From GCA-2730975 sp937893275 (lineage in GTDB: Bacteria > Verrucomicrobiota > Verrucomicrobiia > Opitutales > Seribacteraceae): a DNA stretch of 64,000 nucleotides. A program made the translations under genes and the position numbers. The notes under the pieces are model-generated. The model was not told the DNA's origin. It did not search any database and saw only the letters and a list, made by a program, of their open reading frames with translations. Shown here in pieces: positions 27,194 to 34,915 of this stretch (position 1 is the first letter of the stretch; each line of letters opens with the position of its first letter). The stretch lies in contig CAXAHJ010000003.1 of the NCBI GenBank assembly GCA_963968595.1, positions 1-64,000 of the forward strand, in the 5' to 3' direction.

Positions 27194-29185
27194 TTAGCTT
27201 TTGTCTTCGTCTTTGTCTTTGTCTTTGTCTTCGTCTTTGTCTTCGTCTACAACTTCGAAGTCGGCTTCCACGATGTCTTCGTCCTTGGACTCTCCAGAAG
27301 AACCGGATCCAGATTCATTGCCCGTATCAGCACTTGCACCGGCAGCAGGATCACACGCACCGGCAGCGCCTGCGTTTTCATAGACCTGCTTCCCGATGAC
27401 TTCGAGGGACTTGAGCAAGGAATCCTTGGCTTGTTTTAAATCCTCGGTGCTTGCCGCTTGGTCTTCCAAAACCTTCTTTGCGGCTCCGATAGCTTCTTCG
27501 ACAGTCGACTTCATGTCGGCAGCAACTTTGTCTCCTAGATCGGTAAGTTGTTTTTCGCCTTGGTAGACCATGGTGTCCAGTTCATTTCGAGCGACTACTT
27601 GATCTTTTTTTGTTTTATCGGCATCAGCGTACTTCTCTGCTTCCTTGCGTAAGCGTTCGACCTCGGCTTCATCTAGGCTCGAAGAACCCGAAATGGTAAT
27701 TTTCTGATCTTTTCCCGAACCCAAGTCTTTCGCGGTTACGTTTAAAATCCCGTTCGCATCAATATCGAAAGTGACCTCGATTTGCGGCACTCCGCGGGGA
27801 GCTGAAGGAAGACCGTCCAATTTGAAAGTGCCGAGAATCTTATTGTCTTGAGACATGGGTCGCTCGCCTTGGAGAACAACGATATCGACAGCCGGCTGAT
27901 TATCCGCAGCAGTAGAAAAGGTCTGCGTCTTCTTGGTCGGAATAGTCGTGTTCCTCTCGATCATGGCGGTAGAGACTGACCCTGCGGTCTCAATACCCAA
28001 GGTAAGGGGAGAAACGTCCAGCAGAAGAACATCGTTCACGTCGCCTTGCAACACGGCGCCTTGAATACCGGCGCCAATGGCCACCACTTCGTCGGGATTG
28101 ACGCCTTGATGAGGCTCCTTGCCGACAAGCTCATGAGCCAACTCCACCACCTTCGGGCTACGAGTCATGCCGCCGACCAGAACCAAATTGCCCACTTCTC
28201 CTGCGGTAACTCCTGCGTCTTTTAGGCAAGAGTCGAAAGGACCTTTCGTGCGTGAGTACAAGTCCTCGCAGATTTGCTCCAGCTTAGCGCGTGTGAAATT
28301 CACATTGAGGTGCTTGGGCCCGGAAGCATCGGCCGTAATGAAAGGCAAATTGATGTCGGTGGCCTGGGTAGAAGAAAGGGCGATTTTAGCTTTCTCGGCC
28401 TCTTCCTTCAACCGCTGCATGGCCATCGGGTCCGAACTAAGGTCGACACCCTGATCACTCTTAAATTCGTTCACCAACCAATTGATAATAAGTTGATCCC
28501 AGTTGTCTCCACCAAGTTGAGTGTCTCCATTGGTAGCCTTTACCTCGAAAACACCCTCGGCGATTTCGAGAACGGAAATATCGAAGGTTCCCCCGCCCAA
28601 ATCGTAAACGGCAATCGTTTCTTCACCTTTCTTCTCCAAGCCATAGGCTAAAGATGCGGCGGTCGGCTCGTTTATGATTCGCATGACCTCGAGACCAGCG
28701 ATCTTGCCGGCGTCCTTGGTGGCCCGACGTTGATCATCGTTAAAGTAGGCGGGAACCGTAATCACCGCCTGCGTAACGGGTTCACCGAGATAGGCTTCCG
28801 CATCAGCTTTGAGCTTAGCGAGGATCATGGAAGAAATCTGCTCGGGCATGAAGACTTCGGTTTTTCCATCCACTTCACATTCAAAAGCCGCAGCACCGTT
28901 CTTGCCTTCGACAACCTTGCAGGGTTGATTCGCGACCTCGTCCTTCACTTCCTCGAACTTTCGACCGATCAGACGTTTGGCCGAAAAAATGGTATTGGCG
29001 GGATTAGTCACTGCCTGCCTTTTGGCAGCTTGCCCAACCAATCGCTCGCCAGCCTTTCCGAAAGCGACGATTGACGGAGTCGTACGGGAACCTTCGGAAT
29101 TGGGAATTACTTTGGGTTCGCCAGCTTCCATGACGGCCATGCAGGAATTGCTGGTACCTAGATCTATGCCGATAATTTTACTCAC
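27194..29185 (-). CDS. dnaK: Chaperone protein DnaK (Hsp70)
   Basis: ATP-dependent Hsp70 chaperone. The 663-residue product contains the actin-like ATPase domain (IIGIDLGTSNSCMAVMEAGE, AVITVPAYFNDDQRRATKDA, IINEPTAASLAYGL, AVYDLGGGTFDISVLEI) and the substrate-binding domain (LLLDVSPLTLGIETAG, then RGVPQIEVTFDIDANGILNV). I place the start at a GTG at 29185 (VSKIIGIDLGT), since the family begins here; the frame reaches a TTG 36 bp upstream. The C-terminus has the usual EADFEVVDED followed by an extra Asp/Glu/Lys tail encoded by a hexanucleotide repeat. It lies upstream of groES on the same strand. dnaJ and grpE are not in the window. Confidence 0.97.
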   Translation of the reverse strand: MSKIIGIDLGTSNSCMAVMEAGEPKVIPNSEGSRTTPSIVAFGKAGERLVGQAAKRQAVTNPANTIFSAKRLIGRKFEEVKDEVANQPCKVVEGKNGAAAFECEVDGKTEVFMPEQISSMILAKLKADAEAYLGEPVTQAVITVPAYFNDDQRRATKDAGKIAGLEVMRIINEPTAASLAYGLEKKGEETIAVYDLGGGTFDISVLEIAEGVFEVKATNGDTQLGGDNWDQLIINWLVNEFKSDQGVDLSSDPMAMQRLKEEAEKAKIALSSTQATDINLPFITADASGPKHLNVNFTRAKLEQICEDLYSRTKGPFDSCLKDAGVTAGEVGNLVLVGGMTRSPKVVELAHELVGKEPHQGVNPDEVVAIGAGIQGAVLQGDVNDVLLLDVSPLTLGIETAGSVSTAMIERNTTIPTKKTQTFSTAADNQPAVDIVVLQGERPMSQDNKILGTFKLDGLPSAPRGVPQIEVTFDIDANGILNVTAKDLGSGKDQKITISGSSSLDEAEVERLRKEAEKYADADKTKKDQVVARNELDTMVYQGEKQLTDLGDKVAADMKSTVEEAIGAAKKVLEDQAASTEDLKQAKDSLLKSLEVIGKQVYENAGAAGACDPAAGASADTGNESGSGSSGESKDEDIVEADFEVVDEDKDEDKDKDKDEDKS
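27200..27248. repeat. Hexanucleotide tandem repeat in the 3' end of dnaK
   Basis: On the plus strand the units GTCTTT and GTCTTC repeat about eight times in tandem. In the dnaK frame they encode an alternating Asp-Lys/Asp-Glu tail after the conserved ADFEVVD segment. The unit is six bases, so gain or loss changes tail length by two residues without a frameshift. Confidence 0.85.
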
Positions 29186-29299
29186 GGTGATTTTATTGCA
29201 GGATACGCGCCGATAAGACAACTCCCCAAAAACACACTGACATGCAACAGCTTAGGAAATTAACAAGACTCAATCCACTGGATCAAAACAACACGAAAC

Positions 29300-29314
29300 G
29301 TGACAGTGCGTCAC
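29300..29314. promoter_or_regulatory. Dyad in the dnaK upstream region
   Basis: GTGAC and its complement GTCAC are separated by 5 bp, about 115 bp upstream of the dnaK GTG start and within the 170 bp rbfA-dnaK gap. A further GTCAC lies a few bases on. It is a possible operator, but the arms are short and no matching regulator is known here. Confidence 0.25.
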
Positions 29315-29355
29315 AACCACGTCACAGTAACTGAGACTCGTGCGACAATAGCCCA

Positions 29356-29757
29356 TCATGGCGCATTGTCTCGAAACAGTTCGTTGTCCGGATCGGAAAA
29401 CTCATCGATTTCCTCTTCCGGCGTCTCAGGTAAACCATCAAGAATCTCAAGGACTCGGTTACCTCGCTCGATTCCTTCATCCCGGACAAATCGTAACTTC
29501 GGGCTGTATTTAAGTACGACGTGTCGCCCCACTTCCTTCCTTATCTCTCCTACTTTCTTTCGAAAGAAAGCAGCGGCCTCTTTGAAATGGGTCTCATCGC
29601 CAAGAACAGAATATGCGACCGTTCCATTTCGTAGGTCAGGCGAAACGTCGACGGAGGTAATCGTCCATCGTACGCACTCGCTACGATAGCGAATGTGAAG
29701 GTAGTTGCTGATCTCCCGTTTGACGAGTTCGTTGACTCTCTGAGTTCGTTGCCCCAT
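29356..29757 (-). CDS. rbfA: Ribosome-binding factor A
   Basis: Binds the small ribosomal subunit during late 16S rRNA processing and cold adaptation. The 133-residue protein has the RbfA KH-like fold pattern: RTQRVNELVKREISNYLHIR at the N-terminus, WTITSVDVSPDLRNGTVAYS in the middle and LKYSPKLRFVRDEGIERGNR near the end, followed by an acidic tail (PETPEEEIDEFSDPDNE). It starts 44 bp after infB in a leftward nusA-infB-rbfA cluster, the arrangement usual in bacteria. truB and rimP, frequent partners, are not adjacent here. Confidence 0.93.
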   Translation of the reverse strand: MGQRTQRVNELVKREISNYLHIRYRSECVRWTITSVDVSPDLRNGTVAYSVLGDETHFKEAAAFFRKKVGEIRKEVGRHVVLKYSPKLRFVRDEGIERGNRVLEILDGLPETPEEEIDEFSDPDNELFRDNAP

Positions 29758-29801
29758 GGGGATACAAGCTTCCCTTTGTGGGACGGGTGTTAAAATAGTG
29801 G

Positions 29802-32159
29802 CTAAAGGGAAGGTCGAATTTCCTCGATCTCATAGGTTTCGATGGCATCGCCTTCTTCATACTTGATGGAACCCTCCAAGCGAATACCGCATTCAAACCC
29901 GGCTTTCACTTCGGTTGCATCGTCCTTGAAGCGCTTGAGCGTATCGATTTTCCCCTCTGCGATAACTTCTCCGCCACGCAGTAGGCGAGCTGAAGCATTT
30001 CTGGTAATGCTTCCTTCCATAACCATCGAGCCAGCAACGTCACGACCTTTACTGATCCTGAAGACTTCGCGAATTTCGGCACGACCGGTCTTTTTCTCAA
30101 CCAACTCGGAATCCAACATGTCCGCCATGTTGTCCTTCACCAAATCTATCAACTCGTAAATGATGTTATTTTGAAAAACCTTTACTCCATGATGCTTGGC
30201 TTCTCCTATGACGCCATTTTCCATCTTGGCATTAAAGCCGATGACATCGGCTTTTGACATGCTCGCCATGCCGATGTCGTTCTTGGTAATCTGGCCCACT
30301 TCGGACTGCACGACCTCTAGGGTAATCTTATCGCTTTTAATCTCCTCCAAAGAAGATTTCAAGGCTTCCACCGAACCACGAACATCGGCCCGCAGGATAA
30401 CCTTGTAGGAGTTTGCCTTGGTCTTGGCAATTGCCGCAAATAGAGCATCGACACCGGAAAGGGGCTCTTCCTCGTCGCCATCGGCAGCATCCGGGACACT
30501 GACCAACTTTGATTTGGCATCTCGAACGGCGTCATCGGCTAGGTTTCTAGCTTCTCGATCATTCTTCACCTTTCGAAAGATGCCTCCGGATTGGGGAGCA
30601 TCCGACCAGCCTAGGATATTAACGGGAGTTGACGGAGGGGCCGTGTTCACCTGTTCGCCTCGGTCATCCAGCATAGCCTTCACTTTGCAATAAACGGAAT
30701 CACAAACAATGATATCTCCGGTCTTAAGAGTTCCTTTTTGAATGATCACCGTGGCAGTGGCTCCACGACCGACCTCTTGACGAGCTTCCACGACCACACC
30801 TTCGGCCACTGAATTCGGGTTGGCCTTCAATTCCATGACCTCCGACTGGAGAAGAATCATGTCGAGCAAATTCTCTATATTCTCACCCTTAAGGGCGGAA
30901 ATCGCTACAGTTACGATCTCACCTCCCCAATCTTCGGAAGGTATGCCACGCTCCTGCATGTGAGTCTTGACCTTATCTATGTCCGCCCCCTTGACGTCGA
31001 TCTTGTTAATCGCCACGACAATGGAACCCTGAGCTCTTTGGGCAAACTTCAGGGCTTCGTCGGTTTGAGGCATAAAGCCATCGTCTGCCGCTACGACCAA
31101 TATGGAAATATCAGTTAGATTTGCTCCTCTTTCGCGAATCTTTGAAAAAGCCGCGTGACCCGGAGTATCTAAAAATGTAATTTTCTGACCATTGTGCTCG
31201 ATTTGGTAGGCACCGACATGCTGGGTAATGCCGCCGGCTTCTCCCGAAACGACGTTTGCCTTTCGGATAGTATCAAGCAAAGTCGTTTTCCCATGATCGA
31301 CATGACCTAGGATACACACTACGGGAGAACGAGGTTCGAGGAGAGACTCGTCGTCCTCCGCAAGTTTAAGAGCTTCCTTTTCTTTTCGCTTAGTCGTCTC
31401 GGCTTTTTCTCCACGGTGACGAATATCCAACGCAAAGCCCTTCGTTGAGGCAATTTGCTGAGCAATGTCCTCCTCGATACTTTGGTTCATGGAAGCAAAA
31501 ATGCCCATTTCCATGAGTTCGGAAATCAACTGAAAGGGCTTGAGCCCAATCAAAACTGCAAATTCACGCACCACGATCGGTGGCTTGATCAGGCGGATTT
31601 TCGAGTCGGAAGAAACTGGCGAAGCCGTGGCGGCAGCGGACGTATCCGCAGAAACCGCAGGGTCCGCAGGTTTTCCGGTCGAAGGAGGAGGAGGCGCCAT
31701 AACCGCCGAGGGTTTCGGTGGTGGTGGGGCAACCGGAGTCTGCGGTGGTGGGGTCAAGGCAACTGCGCCGGGATCCGAAGAAAGTTTCGGAGTACTAGGG
31801 GATGCGGAAGGCGAACTCGCTTCCTTGGCGCGATCTTCCGCTTCTTGCTTTTCCAATCGCTCTCGATCGATATCCTGCTTGCTCTTGACTATCGGGGCGG
31901 CGACGGGAGGTTCGTCGGTAGAGGATTCCTCCTCTTCGGACTCGTCAGGTTTGTCATCGGTTGCAGGCTCGGCGACATCCGCTTCCACAACCTCCGCCGA
32001 TTTCGCGGGCTTGAGCTCCTCGATAAGAGACTCCGCAGTAATATTGTCTATGGAACTAGAGGCACTCTTTATTTCGTAGCCTCGTTCGACAAGCAAAGCG
32101 ACAAGTTCCTTGCTCGTAATGCCGACTTCCTTGGCAATAGCATGTACACGGAAACTCAT
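29802..32159 (-). CDS. infB: Translation initiation factor IF-2
   Basis: GTPase that brings initiator fMet-tRNA to the 30S subunit. The 785-residue product has an N-terminal IF2_N domain (FRVHAIAKEVGITSKELVAL), a Pro/Ser/Ala/Glu-rich linker (about 55-195), a second IF2_N-like segment (about 195-270), the G domain with the P-loop GHVDHGKT (~285-292), DTPGHAAF and NKID, and the domains II-IV including EVGQITKNDIGMA and ECGIRLEGSIKYEEGDAIE. It lies 63 bp after nusA and 44 bp before rbfA. The linker is shorter than that of long alpha-type IF-2 proteins in Enterobacteria, within the normal bacterial range. Confidence 0.97.
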   Translation of the reverse strand: MSFRVHAIAKEVGITSKELVALLVERGYEIKSASSSIDNITAESLIEELKPAKSAEVVEADVAEPATDDKPDESEEEESSTDEPPVAAPIVKSKQDIDRERLEKQEAEDRAKEASSPSASPSTPKLSSDPGAVALTPPPQTPVAPPPPKPSAVMAPPPPSTGKPADPAVSADTSAAATASPVSSDSKIRLIKPPIVVREFAVLIGLKPFQLISELMEMGIFASMNQSIEEDIAQQIASTKGFALDIRHRGEKAETTKRKEKEALKLAEDDESLLEPRSPVVCILGHVDHGKTTLLDTIRKANVVSGEAGGITQHVGAYQIEHNGQKITFLDTPGHAAFSKIRERGANLTDISILVVAADDGFMPQTDEALKFAQRAQGSIVVAINKIDVKGADIDKVKTHMQERGIPSEDWGGEIVTVAISALKGENIENLLDMILLQSEVMELKANPNSVAEGVVVEARQEVGRGATATVIIQKGTLKTGDIIVCDSVYCKVKAMLDDRGEQVNTAPPSTPVNILGWSDAPQSGGIFRKVKNDREARNLADDAVRDAKSKLVSVPDAADGDEEEPLSGVDALFAAIAKTKANSYKVILRADVRGSVEALKSSLEEIKSDKITLEVVQSEVGQITKNDIGMASMSKADVIGFNAKMENGVIGEAKHHGVKVFQNNIIYELIDLVKDNMADMLDSELVEKKTGRAEIREVFRISKGRDVAGSMVMEGSITRNASARLLRGGEVIAEGKIDTLKRFKDDATEVKAGFECGIRLEGSIKYEEGDAIETYEIEEIRPSL

Positions 32160-32222
32160 TTAGCAGCAGCGAGAAATATTCCTTTGGGTCGTTAAAAAAT
32201 CTGGTTTCGGTAACAGTTCCAA

Positions 32223-33563
32223 TTAGGCGGTCTCTTCGCCTTCCTTGGCTTCCTCTGACTCGACGGCAGTTTCATCGGACACGGCGGCATCATCGGCATC
32301 GCCTGACTCATCCACATCACCTGACTCATCATCGGAAGACGCAACTTTTTCCAAAATCCCATCGGCTTCCTCGGAAGTGAAGCCAAGCCCCATCAAGTCC
32401 TCGGAGGTTACCCCCTCGAACGCTTCGGGACTAACGAGACCTACGGCAACCAAACGATCGGCCAACTCAAATTCTACGCCGACCGCAGTGAGGGCCTGAG
32501 CCGCCTGAGCCTTGCGCTCATCAAAGCCAACTTCCTTGATCTCGACCTTTCCGATATCCAGTTTCCAACCCAAAAGGCGCGAGGTAAGTCGAGCGTTAAT
32601 GCCCTTCCGCCCAATGGCGATGGAAAGATCGTCTTCTTCCACTTCGAAGTACATGCGACGTTTATCCCGATCCAGCTTTATGTTCTTGGGAACCGCAGGC
32701 TTGAGGGCCTCGGCAAGTAACTCAATGGGATCTTCGAACCAACGTACGATGTCTACCTTTTCACCGTTCAGCTCGCGAACAATACTTTTTACTCGCGCTC
32801 CGCGAGCACCCACACAGGCGCCAACGGGATCCACCTTCGGGTCGGTGCTCTTCACGCAAACCTTGGTTCGGTATCCTGGTTCTCGAGCCATCGCGGCAAG
32901 CACAACCGTACCATCGGCAATTTCAGTCACTTCAACATCGAAAAGCTTACGAATAAAGCTCATGCTCGAACGGCTCAGAACCAATTCCGGACCACGTCCT
33001 TGCGCTTCGAGCTTAAGAAGCAAGCAACGAACGCGTTCGCCTGCGACCCAGTCTTCGCCGGGTACACGCTCGCGCCAAGGCAGAACGGCTTCTGCTTTGC
33101 CTACTTCGACAATCAAATCACCTCTCTCGCGCCGGCGTACGATTCCTGATACTAAATTACCGACCTGATCCTTGAATTCGTCGTAAATGTGTTCCTTCTC
33201 AAATTGACGCAATCGTTGCTTGATGGCCTGCTCCGCCGTCTTCGCCGCAATGCGTCCGAGATAAGCCGGATCGATTTCACGCTCCACGGATTCACCGACT
33301 TTGGGTTCTTCCGCGTAAAGACGCGCCTTGTCGATGTGAATTTCAGTAGCGGTATCGGAAACCGATTCGACAACTAAAAGCTGCGACCAAGCCTTCATGG
33401 CACCCGTTTTGGAATTGATTTCCACTCGAAGGTCGCCTGAACCGTTTACGCCGCGTTCAGCAGCAGCCTTTACGGCGCTTTCAATTGTGGCGATCATGTC
33501 TTCCCGACTGATCCCCTTTTCCTTCTCCATGTATTCAAGGACGGCGAGTATTTCGCTGCTCAT
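32223..33563 (-). CDS. nusA: Transcription termination/antitermination factor NusA
   Basis: RNA polymerase-binding factor that stimulates pausing and intrinsic termination. The 446-residue product has the N-terminal polymerase-binding domain (ISREDMIATIESAVKAAAER), an S1 domain (QVGNLVSGIVRRRERGDLIV), two KH domains (PVGACVGARGARVKSIVREL and LSIAIGRKGINARLTSRLLG) and a C-terminal acidic region with one helix-hairpin-helix-like segment (GVTSEDLMGLGFTSEEADGI). The last ~35 residues are Asp/Glu/Ser-rich. It opens the nusA-infB-rbfA cluster; rimP, commonly upstream, is absent. Its leader contains a good promoter followed by an intrinsic terminator, suggesting autoregulation by termination. Confidence 0.96.
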   Translation of the reverse strand: MSSEILAVLEYMEKEKGISREDMIATIESAVKAAAERGVNGSGDLRVEINSKTGAMKAWSQLLVVESVSDTATEIHIDKARLYAEEPKVGESVEREIDPAYLGRIAAKTAEQAIKQRLRQFEKEHIYDEFKDQVGNLVSGIVRRRERGDLIVEVGKAEAVLPWRERVPGEDWVAGERVRCLLLKLEAQGRGPELVLSRSSMSFIRKLFDVEVTEIADGTVVLAAMAREPGYRTKVCVKSTDPKVDPVGACVGARGARVKSIVRELNGEKVDIVRWFEDPIELLAEALKPAVPKNIKLDRDKRRMYFEVEEDDLSIAIGRKGINARLTSRLLGWKLDIGKVEIKEVGFDERKAQAAQALTAVGVEFELADRLVAVGLVSPEAFEGVTSEDLMGLGFTSEEADGILEKVASSDDESGDVDESGDADDAAVSDETAVESEEAKEGEETA

Positions 33564-33597
33564 GGTCGAAAGTTGGTTTTATGTTAAGAAGTTATAA

Positions 33598-33625
33598 AGA
33601 AAAAAAAGAGCGGCTGTGCCCGCTC
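33598..33625 (-). terminator. Intrinsic terminator inside the nusA leader
   Basis: Read leftward, a 6 bp GC-rich stem (GAGCGG, loop GCACAG, CCGCTC) is followed directly by a run of eight or nine T with one C further on. It lies about 35 bp upstream of the nusA start codon and downstream of a promoter that reads the same way, with no leftward gene before it. It therefore acts in the nusA leader, not at the end of another gene. Confidence 0.65.
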
Positions 33626-33661
33626 CTCCCTTTAAAGATGAGACTGTATTGAAGGTGTAAG

Positions 33662-33690
33662 ACTAAATCTGGAATCCCCCTTTTTGTCAA
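33662..33690 (-). promoter_or_regulatory. Predicted nusA-infB-rbfA promoter
   Basis: Read leftward, a perfect -35 TTGACA (33690-33685) is followed after 17 bp by TTTAGT (33667-33662, 4 of 6 matches to TATAAT). Transcription would start near 33655, giving a leader of about 90 nt that includes the terminator at 33625-33598. Confidence 0.55.
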
Positions 33691-33778
33691 TGCTATCTCT
33701 ACGGGTACGAGACGCTTCGGTTTTATTCTTTCCGTAAATACGGTGAACTGGTATTTTGAATCTTTTTTCACTCTATAT

Positions 33779-34882
33779 ATGAAGACTTTGAACTTCGCCA
33801 CACTTCCCGGGGACGGAATCGGCCCCGAGGTCATGGAAACGGCCCTCGAAATTTTACGTCAAGCCGGCGAGACTCACGATTTCGGCATCGAAACATCCAC
33901 TCACGACGTCGGGGGAGCAGGTATTGACAACCACGGTGAAGCCCTACCCGGATCCGCATTGGAAGCATGTCGGGAGGCAGACGGCATTCTATTTGGTTCG
34001 GTAGGCGGCCCCAAGTGGGAAAACCTTCCTCCGAAGGAACAGCCCGAGCGAGCGGCGCTCCTCCCCCTGCGCAAAGAATTCAGCCTGTACGCAAACCTGC
34101 GCCCGGGAAATTTATTTCCCGAACTCTCCGACCTGTCCCCCCTTAGACACGAGACCGTGGTCAACGGAATAGACGTCCTATGTGTTCGAGAGCTGACGGG
34201 CGGTGTTTACTTTGGCCAACCCAAGGAAACCCGAGAGCTCGAAAGCGGCGAACAAGAAGCCATCGACACCATGGTCTACCGATCAAGCGAAATCGAGCGA
34301 ATCACAGAGGTAGCGATCACCGCAGCCAAGCTCCGTTCAGGCCGCATATGCTCGGTAGACAAGGCAAACGTGCTCGAAACTTCGGTCCTGTGGCGAAAAG
34401 TGGTATCGGAAAAACTAGCCCGAGAAGCACCCGAACTGGAGCTGTCTCACATGTACGTCGACAACGCCGCCATGCAACTGGTGCGGGACCCCTGTCAGTT
34501 TGACCTGATCCTCACCGAAAACATGTTCGGGGACATTCTATCCGACGAATTGGCAGTAATTTGCGGTTCTCTCGGCATGCTCGCCTCAGCTAGCCTTGGT
34601 GTTCGGCAAAACGGACACGGGCACCCCTTTGGCCTCTACGAACCTGCAGGCGGCACCGCCCCCGACATCGCCGGTAAAAACTTAGCCAACCCCTGCGCTC
34701 AAGTCCTCAGCGCAGCCCTCATGCTGCGCTATAGCTTCGGACTGGAGGAAGCGGCAGCATCCATCGAACACGCGGTCAAGGAAACCATTCACGATGGACT
34801 TCGCACTATCGACGTGGCACAAGGAACGCCCTCAATCGGAACTCGCGAAATGGGCCAAGCCATCATCGAACGGCTCGGCTGA
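33779..34882 (+). CDS. leuB: 3-isopropylmalate dehydrogenase
   Basis: Oxidatively decarboxylates 3-isopropylmalate in leucine synthesis with NAD. The 367-residue product has the family N-terminus (TLPGDGIGPEVMETALEIL), LFGSVGGPKW, the substrate loop around LRPGNLFPELSDLSPLR, the catalytic region with VDKANVLETSVLWRKVV and the metal/cofactor-binding DLILTENMFGDILSDELAVI, then GLYEPAGGTAPDIAGKNLAN. The start is the ATG at 33779 (MKTLNFATLPGDG); the frame runs 36 bp further upstream without family-like sequence. It is divergent from nusA across a 215 bp gap and is followed 33 bp later by alaS. Confidence 0.96.
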   Translation: MKTLNFATLPGDGIGPEVMETALEILRQAGETHDFGIETSTHDVGGAGIDNHGEALPGSALEACREADGILFGSVGGPKWENLPPKEQPERAALLPLRKEFSLYANLRPGNLFPELSDLSPLRHETVVNGIDVLCVRELTGGVYFGQPKETRELESGEQEAIDTMVYRSSEIERITEVAITAAKLRSGRICSVDKANVLETSVLWRKVVSEKLAREAPELELSHMYVDNAAMQLVRDPCQFDLILTENMFGDILSDELAVICGSLGMLASASLGVRQNGHGHPFGLYEPAGGTAPDIAGKNLANPCAQVLSAALMLRYSFGLEEAAASIEHAVKETIHDGLRTIDVAQGTPSIGTREMGQAIIERLG

Positions 34883-34915
34883 GTTATTCCCTTCACCCAC
34901 TCGACCCGCAAAAAC

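Noticed and set aside
27200..27248. CRISPR array or other short-repeat locus
   Set aside because: The repeat is a six-base microsatellite inside a coding frame without spacers.
27079..29355. CIRCE heat-shock operators near groES and dnaK
   Set aside because: Both intergenic stretches were read on both strands; no TTAGCACTC or GAGTGCTAA arms were found.
31455..32195. A 246-codon plus-strand open frame inside infB with an Arg-rich run
   Set aside because: It mirrors the repetitive linker of infB on the other strand.
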